Origin: Amblyornis subalaris
Lineage: Eukaryota; Chordata; Aves; Passeriformes; Ptilonorhynchidae
DNA: 64,000 nt
Assembly: GCA_018881555.1 (NCBI GenBank)
Contig: JACAXG010000070.1
Location: 3,977,616 to 4,041,615, forward strand
Reading direction: 5' to 3'
Of the stretch, positions 61,606 through 64,000 are shown in pieces (the first letter of the stretch is position 1; each line of letters starts with the position of its first letter). A model generated the notes under the pieces. It was given only the letters and a program-made list of their open reading frames with translations, had not been told where the DNA came from and made no database searches. A program made the position numbers and the translations under genes.

Positions 61606-64000
61606 CATAGCGGATTTTTTTTCTAGAGTTTCTATTATGTTGCAGAGTGACAATAAATTCCAGTCTTTCCACCCCCCCATGCAGAATCACAAAAAGTTTC
61701 AGTAAAAAATGCTAAAAATATTTTGCAAACCATAGGACTATGAGGAAGAAAAGCAATAAGCAGACAATGTAGAAATCCAGTTGTCTTATTTAATTTCTTC
61801 AGACTTTGTTTTGCTGTGGTTTTCGTTGTCTATTTAAACCGCATGTTTATGGAATACAGAGTATTTTGTGGTGCTAATCCCAGCAACCTCAGGATTAAAT
61901 TCACATCAACATTATATAAACTGAAAACGAGGGAAAGTGAAGAGCAGATGTGGAAACAACAAAAGAAATCTTGGCTTCAAGATTTGGCAGCATTGGTGAA
62001 AAAAAGCCCATTATTCTCAAACAAGTGCAATATGAAAATGCAAAATTTCTCATGACAGAGATGCCAGATAATATTTTTAGAAACGTAACCCCAAATTCAA
62101 GATAATAAGATTTGGTCGTTAAGCAAGGAATTTTGAAAACTTTATCCTTAGAAAAATGTTAAAATTCCTGGAACTAAGAGCACAGAGACAAGTTCAGAGG
62201 AAATGAAGACAATGATAAGAAATTCCACAGTTGAATTTAAGCAGAGCAGTAAGTAGAATAGTTGAAAAATAAAGAGATAGAGCTGGCTATAAGTTTTTTT
62301 TTTTCTGTAATGATTTCTCAAAGGAAAAATAGTCCCTCAATTTCAATTTTAGTTAATAAAATAACACTGGGTGTTTTCACTTTATTTGATCCAAATTCAA
62401 CTACGCAATTGAGTTGAATGCTTTTAATAAGTAAAGCAAAGCAAAGCTGTCTATCAGTTACACTTTTCTTCGACATTCTGATCTTATGTGTTCCCTGATG
62501 GGCTGTGCCTTCTGTCATGACACTTATGACATAGTTATGGTGGGTTTCACATGCCTGTGGGCACAGTGTGGATGGAATCCACTACTCCAATGCTACGAAG
62601 AAAAGGATTTCCTATCCCAGGCAGAGCAATGGGGTAAAAAGGAACACACAATTTGCAATGAGCAGACTGAAAACAATTGTCAATGATCTGCACCCATCCA
62701 TGGGGTTTTGAACCAAAATGCATAAACTTAATTTTTTGAAAGTTACAGAAATTCAGTTACAGAATGAAATTTTGGCAATTTCATGCTTCTTTTTTTTTTA
62801 GATTTTTCTTTCTGATCGGAAACAGAATGTAGCCTTGAAACATTGTGACTACACCCAGCTCCTCAAAGAACAAAACCCATGAAAATAAATGTAGAAATAT
62901 GGCTGAACAGCAGCATAAAAATGTCACAAACCATTCACTGAGCTGAAAGTAAGACTCAGTGTATTTGTGCATCTCTGGCATTCTCAGATCATGAGTACCC
63001 AGACAGGTGCAAAATTGTCTAACATGCACAGAGCCTGTCTATTGCAGCTTCTTGTATGAAGTTTGATGGAGCAAGGAATAAAATTTGATTTTTAATGAGA
63101 TAATTATAAGGAATTAACACAGAGTGTTGTGAAGTGAAGCCATCTAGTCAGAAGTCAGGAACAACAGCATATGATTGAAATGATGTGCCCCAGAACTTCA
63201 AACTCCTAACTGGTTGCGTAAGTCTTCAAAAACTCTGCATTGAAGATATTCTAGTGTGAACTCTTTCTGCAGTTTGTTGATATGGAATTTACAAAAAACC
63301 AAATCGGTAAATGCCTGAATAAATTATTAAATAATAGTTATTAAATGATTATAAATTATTCTCAGTGATTATTTATTCTTCTTGTCAAAAATACTGCAAA
63401 GAAACTTTGAAGGATACAGTAGTGGAGAATTTTACTTTCATCTAACATTGATAAAATGGATTTCTTTGTGTTTCTAAATGGAAAAAGATTACAGTTATTC
63501 ATAACAGGTTTTCATAGGTCCCTGGAATTACTGTTTTATGATAGTAATGCATTGCTGACAGCAAATTTAGTAATGTGAACCTATTAATCCAATTGGGGGA
63601 AAACGTACACTTTCTTCTTTTTTCCCCCAACAGAGAAAGAGTATAAGCAGATATGCAAGATGTTATGTACAAATACACACAAATATGTTACAGAAGAAGG
63701 AAATCACTCCTTTTTCTACCTCAAACTTATTGTATGGCTATACTTTTATTCTGTGTTTTTTTTTTTTTTTAATTTCTATGTAACAAATTGAAAGGGTTTA
63801 TATTCTTTTGGCCCTCATCTAGTAAACTAATAAGCTGAGAGGTGTTATAAAATGGGCTAATACATTAGTAGAATTACACTGATCTCAAAAGCCATAATGT
63901 AGAGGAGAGCTACATTATAAGAACTGGCTTGTGGATTTTCAATTACTATTCCACATATGCCCATCAGGGAAGTTATTCTATTGTTTAGAAATAAGGGTCT
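61606..64000. other. AT-rich non-coding DNA to the window end
   Basis: No gene or repeat family recognised. T runs lie at about 62290-62303 and 63754-63771. The region is rich in ATTATTAAATA-like sequence near 63325-63360. Confidence 0.4.

Noticed and set aside
1..64000. CRISPR arrays, operons, tRNA or rRNA genes
   Set aside because: No regularly spaced repeats, no tRNA B-box-like internal promoter and no rRNA sequence was seen; the window is eukaryotic nuclear DNA.

Overview
This window looks like vertebrate nuclear DNA, most probably from a bird. It is AT-rich and CpG-poor, its reading frames are all short, and its recognisable repeats are mainly CR1-type LINE fragments, several with the 3' ends typical of birds. 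I see no SINE swarm of mammalian type. Fifteen isolated single N bases are scattered through it, as in a draft or pseudo-haploid assembly. No known protein-coding gene could be identified, so the window is either a gene desert or the inside of long introns. The organism call rests on repeat style alone; other CR1-rich sauropsids are not excluded.

Layout. 0-4 kb: two very old LINE relics still showing reverse-transcriptase motifs (minus at about 0.69-0.94 kb, plus at about 3.66-3.93 kb). 4-11 kb: mostly featureless, with T-rich tracts and one exon-like segment at 6.74 kb. 11-14 kb: two coding-like segments on the minus strand and a pair of related repeats facing outward (12.55-13.52 kb). 15-19 kb: one exon-like segment and two TA microsatellites. 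19.05-20.74 kb: a striking inverted repeat, two 145-bp arms about 90% alike around 1.4 kb, followed at 21.04-21.58 kb by a probable solo LTR. 22-33 kb: a long poly-T tract, a local GC rise at 25.2-25.7 kb, CR1 3' ends at 27.6 and 33.4 kb, and several splice-site pairs. 33-49 kb: sparse, with a pair of RFX/X-box-like palindromes at 37.5 kb. 49.27-50.22 kb: the longest CR1 copy, with the RT FADD motif and the full 3' tail. 55.64-56.28 kb: a segment with the look of a developmental enhancer or conserved non-coding element, with six TAATTA cores and an inverted SOX-like pair. 57.1-61.6 kb: the best candidate transcription unit, three phase-compatible plus-strand exons ending at a stop codon and an AATAAA signal, interrupted by a CR1 relic in its first intron.

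No operon-like or defence-like system is present. The most checkable novelties are the 57-61 kb gene model, the 19-20.7 kb inverted repeat, the 13.7 kb coding-like segment and the 55.6-56.3 kb TAATTA cluster. Exon-like splice-site pairs are common by chance in vertebrate introns, so all exon calls carry low confidence.
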